From: Granulosicoccus sp.
Lineage (GTDB): Bacteria > Pseudomonadota > Gammaproteobacteria > Granulosicoccales > Granulosicoccaceae
Length of the DNA stretch: 62,354 bases
Direction of reading: 5' to 3'
Assembly (NCBI GenBank): GCA_013002205.1
Contig: JABDKN010000061.1
Span: forward strand, 1-62,354
A model generated the notes under the pieces. That model made no database searches, was not told where the DNA came from, and was given only the letters and a program-made list of their open reading frames with translations. The position numbers and the translations under genes are program-made. Each line of letters begins with the position of its first letter. The stretch's first letter is position 1. Of this stretch, positions 1 through 8,430 are shown piece after piece.

Positions 1-114
1 TGCATGATCGCATCTACTACTGGACATCCTGAACACGGCACGTTTTTACCCACCGTCGAGGTGGACTTTCAAAGTCCGGCTGTTGCTGGGTTGATTGCCG
101 GACACTGACCAGAG

Positions 115-675
115 ATGATATTTGGACTGGGTAAACCGATACAGGCCAACCCGATCGATACCATCCCCGTGCCGGGTTCCGTGGGTTGCATGGGACTGGT
201 TGCCTGTCCCGGTACCCGCATTGACAGGCCCTCATCGGGTAGCAAGCGGATGCTGCGTTCGGACCTCGACGAGATCATCGAATGGGGTGCCAATGGCGTC
301 CTGTGTCTTATGGAGCCACACGAGCTTCGTCTCAACAAGATAGAAGGTCTGCCTGCCATGGTGCAGAATGCGGGGATTTGGTGGAAGCACCTGCCCATCA
401 TCGATATGGATATTCCCAACCAGGAGTTCGAGAATGTCTGGGCAGTCGAGGGCGAACGTATTCGGCATGCACTTCGTATCGGCGAGCGCGTTGCGATACA
501 TTGTTATGCCGGCCTGGGGCGCACCGGCATGATCGCGGCGCGAATCCTGGTGGAGTTCGGCGTCGAGCCGGAACAGGCAATACGCAGGGTGCGCAGAGAA
601 AATCGCCGGCGTATCCAGAACAGTGCACAGGCGAATTTTGTGCGTAGCTGCTATTCACTGGTGGATCACCACTGA
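115..675 (+). CDS. Dual-specificity (Cys-based) protein phosphatase-like protein
   Basis: 186 residues. The P-loop of the cysteine phosphatase superfamily is plain: HCYAGLGRTG with the nucleophile Cys130 and the phosphate-binding Arg136, fitting HCx5R. Asp97 or Asp99, about 30 residues upstream, is in the right place for the general acid. The fold is compact with no signal peptide or membrane segment, so it is cytoplasmic. It most resembles the small CDKN3/dual-specificity group often found in proteobacteria. The substrate cannot be read from sequence and could be a phosphoprotein or a small phosphate ester. It stands alone, 214 bases before the methyltransferase gene, and I see no evidence of cotranscription. 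The start is the first ATG after a CCAGAG stretch; a little more N-terminal sequence outside the family core is present. Confidence 0.75.
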   Translation: MIFGLGKPIQANPIDTIPVPGSVGCMGLVACPGTRIDRPSSGSKRMLRSDLDEIIEWGANGVLCLMEPHELRLNKIEGLPAMVQNAGIWWKHLPIIDMDIPNQEFENVWAVEGERIRHALRIGERVAIHCYAGLGRTGMIAARILVEFGVEPEQAIRRVRRENRRRIQNSAQANFVRSCYSLVDHH

Positions 676-731
676 CAGGTTCGCCTCAAGGTGTCGTTGA
701 TTTAGTACACATCAGTTTGTCCGGAGCTGGT

Positions 732-786
732 ATTCCGCCCACAGTCATTTGCGCAACGAATTCCGCCAAATGCAGGAAAATCCTGC
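732..786 (+). promoter_or_regulatory. Repeats and palindrome upstream of the MttB-like gene
   Basis: An 8-base direct repeat ATTCCGCC lies at 732-739 and 760-767 (period 28). It is followed by a perfect palindrome GCAGGA-AAA-TCCTGC at 772-786, about 104 bases before the methyltransferase start. AraC-family activators usually bind direct repeats, so the GlxA-type regulator encoded two genes downstream is a natural candidate. That link is inference; only the repeats are seen. Confidence 0.3.
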
Positions 787-889
787 CAGGCAGGTCGTTT
801 AACACTACGCCTGCGTCGTTCGGCGCAACACCGGTCGCTGCCCGCCGGGTACATTATCAGAGGTAATAACTGAACGGATCATTACACTC

Positions 890-2452
890 ATGAGTACAGA
901 CCGAGCAGCTCGACGTGGCAAGCGTGGCAGTGGCCGTGATGCCAAACGTGCCCGTGCTTCGACGGGCAAGGCAGGAGTTGCCTATATCAAACGCAGTATT
1001 CCGTATTTCGAGATACTCAACGAAGAGGGTCTGGCACTGATCGAGCACAATGCCGACACGATTCTTGAAGAGATCGGAATCGACTTTCGCGACGATGCCG
1101 AAGCCCTGGATTTGTGGCGCGGCGCCGGTGCCGATGTACAGGGCGAGCGTGTTCGCTTTCCGCGAGGTTTGTGTCGCAAGCTGGTGAAAGACAGTGCCCC
1201 TGCCGAGTTTACCCAGCACGCGCGAAACCCCGCCAAATCCGTCGTGATCGGTGGCCATAACACGGTCATGGTGCCAGCCTATGGTTCCCCCTTCGTGCAC
1301 GATCTGGACAAGGGTCGACGTTACGCTACCCTGACTGACTTCGAGAATTTCGTGAAATTGGCTTACATGAGCAATTCGCTTCATCACTCCGGAGGTACGG
1401 TGTGCGAACCCGTGGATTTGCCGGTCAACAAGCGCCATCTGGACATGGTCTATTCGCACATGCGTTACAGTGACAAACCGTTCATGGGGTCGGTGACAGC
1501 GCCGGAACGGGCTGAAGACACCGTGTCCATGGCGAAGATCCTGTTGGGTGATGACTTCATCGATGCGGACACCGGTCAGGAGAAAACAGTGGTCGTCAGC
1601 CTGATCAACGCCAATTCCCCGATGACTTATGATGAAACCATGCTGGGTGCCGCCAAGGTCTACGCCAGGGCCAATCAGGGTTGCGTGATTTCACCCTTCA
1701 TTCTGGCAGGGGCCATGTCACCGGTGACCGTCGCCGGTACCTCGGCGCAGATTCTGGCCGAGGCACTGGCGGGGATGGCCTTCGTCCAGCTGGTGCGTCC
1801 TGGAGCGCCGGTGGTATTCGGTACGTTTGCCAGCTCGGTGTCGATGCAATCAGGCGCACCGACCTTCGGATCGCCTGAACCTGCTCAAGTGATGTATATC
1901 GCCGCCTCGCTGGCCCGTCGTCTTGGTGTTCCATTTAGAAGCGGTGGCGGACTGTGCGCCTCGAAACTTCCGGATGCGCAGGCCGCCTACGAGGCCGCCA
2001 ACACGTTACAGTCGGCTGCCCTGGCCGGGGTCAATTTCATGTTGCACACGGCGGGCTGGCTCGAAGGTGGACTGGCGATGAGCTACGAGAAGTTCATGAT
2101 GGACGCTGATCAGGCGAGCATGCTGGGTGTGTTTCTCGGCGGAATAGATCTGAGCGAGAACGGGCAGGCGCTCGATGCCCTGCGGGAAGTCGGACCCGGC
2201 AATCATTTCCTGGGCTGCGCGCACACGCAGGCTAATTTTGAAAGCGCGTTCTGGCGCTCGGAGATTGCTGACAATAACAGTTTCGAGCAATGGGAGTCTG
2301 AAGGATCGCTGGATGCGGCCAAACGAGCCAACAAGCGCTGGAAATCGGTACTGGCGCGCTATGAGGCACCGACGATTGACGTTGCAATTGACGAAGCACT
2401 GCTGGATTATATTAAAGTGCGTAAAGGAGCGTTCCCTGACGCCAACTATTAG
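890..2452 (+). CDS. MttB-family (non-pyrrolysine) methylamine/betaine:corrinoid methyltransferase
   Basis: 520 residues, the usual length for the trimethylamine methyltransferase (MttB) superfamily. The first 30 residues are basic and low-complexity; the family core starts near YFEILNEEGL. True MttB reads an internal amber codon as pyrrolysine. Here the only TAG is the terminal stop after PDANY, so this is a non-Pyl member. Studied non-Pyl members demethylate quaternary amines such as glycine betaine and pass the methyl group to Co(I) of a partner corrinoid protein. The partner (11239-11949), the reactivator, the THF methyltransferase and the MetF/MetV pair are all encoded on the facing strand, so the role is demethylation into the folate pool. 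Glycine betaine, proline betaine or carnitine are possible substrates. The ATG has only a weak ribosome binding site. Confidence 0.85.
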   Translation: MSTDRAARRGKRGSGRDAKRARASTGKAGVAYIKRSIPYFEILNEEGLALIEHNADTILEEIGIDFRDDAEALDLWRGAGADVQGERVRFPRGLCRKLVKDSAPAEFTQHARNPAKSVVIGGHNTVMVPAYGSPFVHDLDKGRRYATLTDFENFVKLAYMSNSLHHSGGTVCEPVDLPVNKRHLDMVYSHMRYSDKPFMGSVTAPERAEDTVSMAKILLGDDFIDADTGQEKTVVVSLINANSPMTYDETMLGAAKVYARANQGCVISPFILAGAMSPVTVAGTSAQILAEALAGMAFVQLVRPGAPVVFGTFASSVSMQSGAPTFGSPEPAQVMYIAASLARRLGVPFRSGGGLCASKLPDAQAAYEAANTLQSAALAGVNFMLHTAGWLEGGLAMSYEKFMMDADQASMLGVFLGGIDLSENGQALDALREVGPGNHFLGCAHTQANFESAFWRSEIADNNSFEQWESEGSLDAAKRANKRWKSVLARYEAPTIDVAIDEALLDYIKVRKGAFPDANY

Positions 2453-2543
2453 CCATATCCGGTGAGGCTCTCTGGCCGGGTGGGTTCGTCGACCTGATTC
2501 AGAGAGCATTACCGGTGTTTCTGATGATCAACCTGTTTCACCA

Positions 2544-3563
2544 ATGATCGGCACTGCCGATACGACGACACGCGTTGGCTTTTATCTGGTGCCGCAGTTT
2601 TCCATGCTGGCCTTTGGCAGTGCGCTGGAAGCGCTGCGCATGGCTAACCAGCTGAGTGGACAGTCATTATATCGATGGACACTGATATCCAGCGATGGGC
2701 ACAGTGTCACCTGCAGTAATGGCATTTCTTTTCAGGTGAACCATGGCGCCCAGACACACGAGCGTTATGATGCAGTCTTCGTATGCAGCGGACTCAACGT
2801 CCACCTGATCAATGATGAAGCCGGTACCCAGTGGCTCAGGCAGCTTGACAAGCAGGGCACGGTATTAGGTGCGATCTGCACAGGTACCTACCTGCTGGCA
2901 CGGGCCGACTTGCTCAATGACCACCGGTGCACCATCCATTGGGAAAATCTGGCGGCGGCTCGGGAAGAGTTTCCGCACCTGGTGATCTCACCTGAACTGT
3001 TCGAGATCGATCGCAAGCGCTACACCTGTGCGGGAGGGACGGCACCACTTGACATGATGCTCAGCGAAATTCGGTCCCGACATGGCAGTGAGCTGGCGAC
3101 GCGGATATCCGAACAGTTCATGTGCGAGCGCATTCGCGATCAGAATGACCGTCAGCGAGTACCGTTGACGCAGCGCATCGGTGCCAGTCAGCCGAAACTG
3201 GCCGAAGCAGTGTCGCTGATGGAGGCGAACATCGAAGAACCCATGACGCTGGATGAACTGTCTCACCATGTAGGATTATCGCGACGGCAGCTGGAACGGT
3301 TGTTCCAGCGGTATCTGCATTGTGTGCCGACTCGCTACTACCTGGAGCTGCGACTGGAGCGTGCTCGGCAATTGCTGTTGCAGAGCAGTATGCCTATTGT
3401 GGACATTGCGCTGGCCTGCGGTTTTATTTCTGCACCGCACTTCTCCAAGTGCTATCGCGATACATTTTCATTGCCGCCGCGCGATGAACGTCGGCGAGCA
3501 GCAGGATTGCTTGCAGATTCTCATGGTCACCCGAAGGCAGTAAAACGCAGCTCAGCTGAGTGA
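2544..3563 (+). CDS. GlxA-family AraC-type transcriptional regulator
   Basis: 339 residues in two domains. Residues about 10-170 form a DJ-1/PfpI-like class I amidotransferase fold with the elbow cysteine Cys112 in GAICTGTYLLA. Residues about 218-318 are the AraC double helix-turn-helix, with the MTLDELSHHVGLSRRQLERLF and ACGFISAPHFSKCYRDTF signatures. This architecture is that of GbdR, CdhR and other regulators of glycine betaine, carnitine and related catabolism. It lies 91 bases after the MttB-like gene in the same orientation, so it probably senses the substrate or a demethylated product and activates this locus. Its last 12 bases overlap the convergent gene at 3552-4013. Confidence 0.88.
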   Translation: MIGTADTTTRVGFYLVPQFSMLAFGSALEALRMANQLSGQSLYRWTLISSDGHSVTCSNGISFQVNHGAQTHERYDAVFVCSGLNVHLINDEAGTQWLRQLDKQGTVLGAICTGTYLLARADLLNDHRCTIHWENLAAAREEFPHLVISPELFEIDRKRYTCAGGTAPLDMMLSEIRSRHGSELATRISEQFMCERIRDQNDRQRVPLTQRIGASQPKLAEAVSLMEANIEEPMTLDELSHHVGLSRRQLERLFQRYLHCVPTRYYLELRLERARQLLLQSSMPIVDIALACGFISAPHFSKCYRDTFSLPPRDERRRAAGLLADSHGHPKAVKRSSAE

Positions 3564-4013
3564 TATCAGAATCAGTTCGTAACCGATCAGCCCCAGATAC
3601 AGCCCAACCATCGCAGCCAGTATGGATCGAGCACGCCAGCGATTGAACAGCAGTAAATTGCCGGTAGCGACAAGAACGATTGCAGGTATGGCCGTGAGCA
3701 ACATCTTGACACCAGCGAATAACCAGACACTGTGCTGGAGTAATGCGTTCATGAAGGGATTGATCTCCGAGCCGCCGCGGGAGATCAGGGTCAGGGTCAG
3801 TACGGAATCCGTGATCGAGAGCGCCATGAGCAGGACGGCCAGAGCCAGCATGCCACTGTCGAAACGATCGAGCATGGCGTAACGGCGATCTGTCTTGCGT
3901 CTGCCACTCATCCGGCGCGGCGACAGTGCGCACTGTACCAGCGTCCAGGTCGAATACGCCCGCCGCTCCTGACTCGACCGCCGCTCCGCACTATTCCAAG
4001 TATCCATCCGCAC
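3552..4013 (-). CDS. DUF5658-like small membrane protein
   Basis: 153 residues. A basic cytoplasmic N-terminus with two Arg-rich stretches (ERRSSQERR and GRRKTDRR) is followed by three hydrophobic segments at roughly residues 54-75, 90-115 and 127-150. The first segment has the ITDSVLTLTLISRGGSEINPFM pattern, in which Asp and Asn-Pro sit at the membrane edge; this and the basic preamble match the DUF5658 family as I know it. The function of that family is unknown. The gene is convergent with the AraC regulator and overlaps its 3' end. I infer no link to the one-carbon operon because a 337-base gap separates it from the PotD-like gene. Confidence 0.6.
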   Translation of the reverse strand: MRMDTWNSAERRSSQERRAYSTWTLVQCALSPRRMSGRRKTDRRYAMLDRFDSGMLALAVLLMALSITDSVLTLTLISRGGSEINPFMNALLQHSVWLFAGVKMLLTAIPAIVLVATGNLLLFNRWRARSILAAMVGLYLGLIGYELILISLS

Positions 4014-4350
4014 AGTTTAGGGGTCGGACCATCCCAAGTGTATGAAAAAACTGGAATTCGTGAACAAAGCGAGAAAATATTCAGCCTTATTGAGCCTATT
4101 TGTCGTATGAATCGGGCTTTTAAGCCGGTGTAGCGTGACTGGCGGATCGCAGCTGTGTTACCGGCTGGCGTTGATGCAGCCGTTGTGCATGTAGTGAGAC
4201 CCTTTCGATTTCCAGCGGCTCCGGTTGGCACCTTAGTCCCTAAAGCGGCCTGATTCGGGTCAATAATGGCGCTTTAAGTGATTGCAGGTCACGTTATTTC
4301 TTATGTTTTCTATTTAAAACAAGCATTTACCGTGGCCTGACCCGTTCCCG
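4014..4350. other. Intergenic region with a bulged hairpin
   Basis: 337 bases without a supportable gene. One inverted repeat stands out at 4241-4276: arms TAAAGCGGCC and GGCGCTTTA pair over nine base pairs with one bulged G. It lies 75 bases past the stop of the minus-strand one-carbon operon and may end or protect that transcript. There is no following T-run. The rest shows no recognisable riboswitch or tRNA-like element. Confidence 0.4.
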
Positions 4351-5418
4351 TTAGCTGTTTTTGATGCGGGTCCAGGCTTGGTTGACCTTGCGTAGGGTCT
4401 CCTGGTCTGGATAAACCGGAAATTCGCTGTTTCGGGTGGCTTCCGCGGAGGGAAAAATCGCCGGGTTCGCGGTGTAATGCTCGGGCATGAGATCGCGTGC
4501 AGCGGCGTTTGATGTGGCGTAGTGGACAACGTCTGCGATGGATGCGCCGACCTCGGCGTCGAGCAGGAAATTGATCAGCGCATGGGCATTGTCGACATTG
4601 GGTGCACCCTTCGGGATGCACAAAGCATCTTCCCACAGCAGTCCGCCTTCCCTGGGCACCAGGTAGCCGATATCATCGTCCTCGTCCATGACCTTCAATA
4701 TGTCGCTATTCCATTCCATGGCGACGTCGACCTCACCGGCCAGCAGCAAATCCTGTCCATTATCCGGTGCGAAAGCCACGATGTTTTTTTTCTGCGTAGC
4801 GATCATCTTCTCGGCCGCCGCGATGTTCTCGTCAGACAGATCATTCAGGGACTTGCCCATGGCTTTCAACGCCATCTGCACGACCGTCATCGGTTCGCTC
4901 ATCAGTGATATCCGACCGGCGTATTTGTCGGAGGCGTACAGCTCCCTCCAGGAATCCGGTGCAGTATCCACAGCCGATTTGCGGAAGCCGATGCCGATGG
5001 TGCCCCACATATAGGGCATGCTGTACCTGCGACCTCGATCATGAGCAGGGTCGCGGAAATCGGGATCGATGTTTCTACTGTTGGGAATCTTCGCGTGATC
5101 CAGAGGCAGCAGCATGTCGGCGATGAGCATCCGTTCCACGTAGTCGTTGCTCGGTACGATGAGATCGTAACCGGGATTGCCCCCACGCAGCCTGGCGAAC
5201 AGTTCGTCATTGTCGGCAAACAGGTCGTACTGCACGCCTATACCGGTTGCCTTTTCAAAATCCTCGATCGTCGTTTCGCCGATGTAGGCATCCCAGTTGT
5301 AGACATTGACCCGGCCGTCCGCTGCAAAAGCCTGCTCGCGCAGTTTGCAGGACAGGCCGACAGCGGCTGCGCCAGCCAGGAAGCGGCGACGGCTGACAGG
5401 AAATCTGGCGGAACGCAT
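4351..5418 (-). CDS. Polyamine/PotD-like periplasmic binding protein, no transporter partner nearby
   Basis: 355 residues. The N-terminus has a twin-arginine-like export signal (SRRRFLAGAAAVGLS, then AFAA), followed by VNVYNWDAYIG, the typical opening of the PotD/PotF spermidine/putrescine binding proteins. Family-typical blocks follow: a YDLIVPSNDYVERM region and a GTIGIGFRK region. The usual role is to capture polyamines or related cationic solutes in the periplasm for an ABC transporter. No permease or ATPase gene is in the window. It is the last gene of the minus-strand one-carbon operon, 60 bases after the reactivase, so the ligand may be a cationic methylated amine rather than a polyamine; that is inference. 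Confidence 0.82.
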   Translation of the reverse strand: MRSARFPVSRRRFLAGAAAVGLSCKLREQAFAADGRVNVYNWDAYIGETTIEDFEKATGIGVQYDLFADNDELFARLRGGNPGYDLIVPSNDYVERMLIADMLLPLDHAKIPNSRNIDPDFRDPAHDRGRRYSMPYMWGTIGIGFRKSAVDTAPDSWRELYASDKYAGRISLMSEPMTVVQMALKAMGKSLNDLSDENIAAAEKMIATQKKNIVAFAPDNGQDLLLAGEVDVAMEWNSDILKVMDEDDDIGYLVPREGGLLWEDALCIPKGAPNVDNAHALINFLLDAEVGASIADVVHYATSNAAARDLMPEHYTANPAIFPSAEATRNSEFPVYPDQETLRKVNQAWTRIKNS

Positions 5419-5478
5419 GACGAGGTCTCACAAGGGAATTGTCAACAGGATCGGGTGGCTATCTGTCCTGCCCGGTGA

Positions 5479-7488
5479 TCAGGCGCGGCGTACCCGCCGA
5501 CGCCGTACCGGAGTTGCCGATGTGGGCGTGGGCAGCTCCACCACCCTGGCAAGCTGTGGAAACCCGGCTGTTTTATGCGGGAATGCCATCGCCTCGACGA
5601 AATGCCGCTGGAAATCGGCTTCAACGGCCGTTTCCACCTTCTCGATGCGTCGCACCACTTCCTCTATCTCCGTTCGCGCCTCCTTGTCCAGCAGAGCGAT
5701 CAGTGCGCCAGTACCGGCCGCGTTACCTGCCGAGCCAACCTGCGACAGATCGCAATCAGGGATCAGGCCGAGCACCATGGCGTACTTCACATCGATGTGG
5801 CTGCCGAACGCGCCGGCCAGCCGGATACGATCAACACGATCGATGCCGAGCCGATCCATCAGCAACCGCACGCCGGCATACAGGGCCGCTTTGGCAAGCT
5901 GAATCTGCCGGACGTCATTCTGCGTGATCCTGACGGTGACATCACCCTGTCGCCCTCCCTGGTAGAGCAGGTACGAAAAAGTTCGTCCGTTCGCCTCTAT
6001 TCGCGAAGTGCGTTCAGCCAGTGCGCCATTGACGACGCCGTCCGAATCGATGATACCGGCCAGGAACATCTCCGCGACCACCTCGATGATGCCGGAGCCG
6101 CAGATTCCGGTCACACCGGTAGTCGCCGTCTCCGTGACGAAAGCAGGATCGTTGGACCACAGATCGCAGCCGATGATGCTGAAATGTGGTTCAAGTGTCT
6201 GCAGGTCTATGCGTACGCGTTCGATTGCGCCGGGTGCTGCACGTTGACCGCCACTGATCTGCGCACCTTCGAACGCCGGTCCGGTGGGACTGGAGCAGGC
6301 CAGTAAGCGTTCGCGATTGCCGAGAACGATCTCGGCGTTGGTACCGACATCCACCAGCAGCGTCATGACGTCCTGCTTCTGTGGCCTTTCGGAGAGTACC
6401 ACGCCCGCCGTATCGGCACCCACGTGACCGGCCACACAGGGCAGCAGATAGGTCTTGGCCAGCGGATGTACCTTCAAGCCCATTTCTGCGGCATTCAATT
6501 GCAGTGACTCGTCGGTCGCCAGCGCGAATGGTGCGCCACCAAGCTCTACCGGGTTGATTCCCAGCAGTAGATGATGCATGACCGGATTGGCCACGAAGCT
6601 GAGTTCCAGGATGTCCTCGGGCAGAATGCCGGAGATGGCGCAGACCGATCTGATCAGGTCGTTGATCGCTCCGATCACCGCAGCTGTCATGTCGGCATCG
6701 CCACCCGGGTTCATCATGACGTAGGAGACGCGGCTCATGAGATCCTCGCCAAATCGTATCTGCGGATTCATCGCACCACTACTGCCCAGAATCCTGCCTG
6801 ATGCCAGGTCGCACAGATGGCCGGCAATGGTCGTCGACCCGACATCGATGGCCACACCGTAGATTGCATCCTTGAACCCTGGCCAGATGCCGATTATCTC
6901 CTGTGCGTGATGCACGGCAACCGTCACCTGCCACTTGCCGCGGCGCAGGGTCTCCTGCAGAACTTTCAATACTGCAAGGTTGGCACTCAGGCCGGTCAAG
7001 CCCCACTCGACGGTAAGGGCCTGCTTGAGCCGCCGCAGATCTCCCGAAGGTTCATGCATGTCCGGTTCCTGGACATCGACGACATACAGGTGAACAGCCG
7101 GATTGACCGTGATCTTCCTTTGATCCAGCGCCTTCCTGACCACTTGCCGGTGCACTTGACTTTCCGCCGGTATGTCGATCACCAGGTTGCCCTGGATGGT
7201 TGCCTGGCAACCGAGGCGCCTGCCTTCGGCAAACTCGCCGTTGATGCGCTGGTAGCGGGCCTCGACACGTGTACCGGGACTCAGGTTCTGCACCCGCGAG
7301 ACAATATTGTGCTTGGAGAATTCGCCGCTGGCACAATGGATCTGGCAACGTCCACACAGACCTCGTCCCCCGCAGACCGAGTCCAGGTCGACACCCAGCT
7401 CCCGGGCCGCCTGCAGAATGGACATGCCGATGGGAAAACTGCCGCGTTTACCACTGGGGGTAAAAACGACCATTGCGTTATCCATCAT
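5479..7488 (-). CDS. RACo-like corrinoid protein reactivase (ferredoxin + ASKHA domains)
   Basis: 669 residues. The first 100 form a plant-type 2Fe-2S ferredoxin domain with Cys39, Cys45, Cys48 and a fourth Cys94. The middle and C-terminal parts are an ASKHA (actin/Hsp70-like) ATPase of the DUF4445 group: a phosphate-1 loop in GVAIDVGSTTIAG near residue 217 and a second in LLVDVGTNAEIVLG near 380. Such proteins use ATP and a low-potential electron to return inactivated Co(II) corrinoid to Co(I). It lies 39 bases after the MtrH-like gene, and AGGAGG sits five bases before its ATG. A second ATG follows at once. Presence of the full-length enzyme supports a working corrinoid cycle rather than relic genes. 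Confidence 0.88.
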   Translation of the reverse strand: MMDNAMVVFTPSGKRGSFPIGMSILQAARELGVDLDSVCGGRGLCGRCQIHCASGEFSKHNIVSRVQNLSPGTRVEARYQRINGEFAEGRRLGCQATIQGNLVIDIPAESQVHRQVVRKALDQRKITVNPAVHLYVVDVQEPDMHEPSGDLRRLKQALTVEWGLTGLSANLAVLKVLQETLRRGKWQVTVAVHHAQEIIGIWPGFKDAIYGVAIDVGSTTIAGHLCDLASGRILGSSGAMNPQIRFGEDLMSRVSYVMMNPGGDADMTAAVIGAINDLIRSVCAISGILPEDILELSFVANPVMHHLLLGINPVELGGAPFALATDESLQLNAAEMGLKVHPLAKTYLLPCVAGHVGADTAGVVLSERPQKQDVMTLLVDVGTNAEIVLGNRERLLACSSPTGPAFEGAQISGGQRAAPGAIERVRIDLQTLEPHFSIIGCDLWSNDPAFVTETATTGVTGICGSGIIEVVAEMFLAGIIDSDGVVNGALAERTSRIEANGRTFSYLLYQGGRQGDVTVRITQNDVRQIQLAKAALYAGVRLLMDRLGIDRVDRIRLAGAFGSHIDVKYAMVLGLIPDCDLSQVGSAGNAAGTGALIALLDKEARTEIEEVVRRIEKVETAVEADFQRHFVEAMAFPHKTAGFPQLARVVELPTPTSATPVRRRRVRRA

Positions 7489-7527
7489 TCAAGCCTCCTG
7501 AACCTGAAGCAAACAGCGATCAGCGTA

Positions 7528-8430
7528 TCAATTGCGGCGGCGCCGGCTGACCCTGCGTCCACGCGCACCGTCGCTGCCTTCTTCGGGCGCCACGCGATAC
7601 TTGCGAATCCAGGTCAGACAGTCCGGATCGTTGCCCATCAGGACGTCTGCAGCCATGACCGATCGCATCACCTCCTCATGGCAGGGGTTGGTGATCGCCG
7701 AGGTCATGCCGGCGCTGATGGCCATTGACAGAAATGCACCATTGATGCCGTTGCGCTCGGGCAGCCCGAAACTGATATTGGAGGCACCACACGTCGTGTT
7801 GCAGCCCAGTTCATCACGGATTCGTCCGAGGATGTCGAATACCTGGCGACCGGCAAAGCGCATGGCGCCGATGGGCATGACCAGCGGATCGATGACCACG
7901 TCACTGGCCGGTATACCAAAATCACTGGCCCGTTCCACAATTTTCCTGGCCACCTTGAAACGTTCGTTCGGGTCCTCGGAGATACCGGTTTCATCGTTCG
8001 ATATGGCGACCACGGCTGCCTTGTACCTGGCCACCAGCGGCAGTACCCGTTCCAGTACCTCGTCTTCGCCGGTCACCGAGTTGACCAGTGGCTTGCCCTG
8101 GTAGACCGCCAGGCCGGCCTCCAGTGCATCGATGATCGACGAGTCGATGGAAAGCGGCACATCGGTGATCGCCTGTACCAGCTGGATGGCCTTGGCAAGC
8201 AGGGCGGGTTCGTCGGCAAGCGGAATACCGGCATTGACATCCAGCATCTGTGCACCGGCGGCAACTTGCGCAAGCGCATCGGCCTCGACCCGACTGAAAT
8301 CACCTGCTTTCATCTCCTCCGCGAGGATCTTGCGTCCTGTTGGATTGATGCGCTCACCGATGATGGTGAATGCATGATCAGAACCAATGATGTGTTCGCG
8401 CTTTGCAGAGCTGATGATGGTGTCGGTCAT
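7528..8430 (-). CDS. MtrH/AcsE-like methyltetrahydrofolate:corrinoid methyltransferase
   Basis: 300 residues with the pterin-binding TIM-barrel signatures: FTIIGERINPTGRK at the start, then DVNAG, PLSIDSS, NSVTGE, DPLVMPIG and a CGASNISFGLP block. In characterised relatives this domain moves methyl groups between N5 of tetrahydrofolate and the cobalt of a corrinoid protein. Here it should take the methyl group from the corrinoid protein (11239-11949) and make methyl-THF for MetF. The start overlaps the MetF stop by four bases (ATGA), showing translational coupling. The last 15 residues are unusually Arg-rich and go beyond the family core. Confidence 0.87.
   Translation of the reverse strand: MTDTIISSAKREHIIGSDHAFTIIGERINPTGRKILAEEMKAGDFSRVEADALAQVAAGAQMLDVNAGIPLADEPALLAKAIQLVQAITDVPLSIDSSIIDALEAGLAVYQGKPLVNSVTGEDEVLERVLPLVARYKAAVVAISNDETGISEDPNERFKVARKIVERASDFGIPASDVVIDPLVMPIGAMRFAGRQVFDILGRIRDELGCNTTCGASNISFGLPERNGINGAFLSMAISAGMTSAITNPCHEEVMRSVMAADVLMGNDPDCLTWIRKYRVAPEEGSDGARGRRVSRRRRN

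Noticed and set aside
890-2452. Pyrrolysine-encoding MttB
   Set aside because: The frame has no internal TAG; the only one is the natural stop. No pyl genes are in the window.
4014-4350. Cyclic-di-GMP or glycine riboswitch near the one-carbon operon
   Set aside because: I looked for the conserved cores and did not find them; only a bulged hairpin is present.
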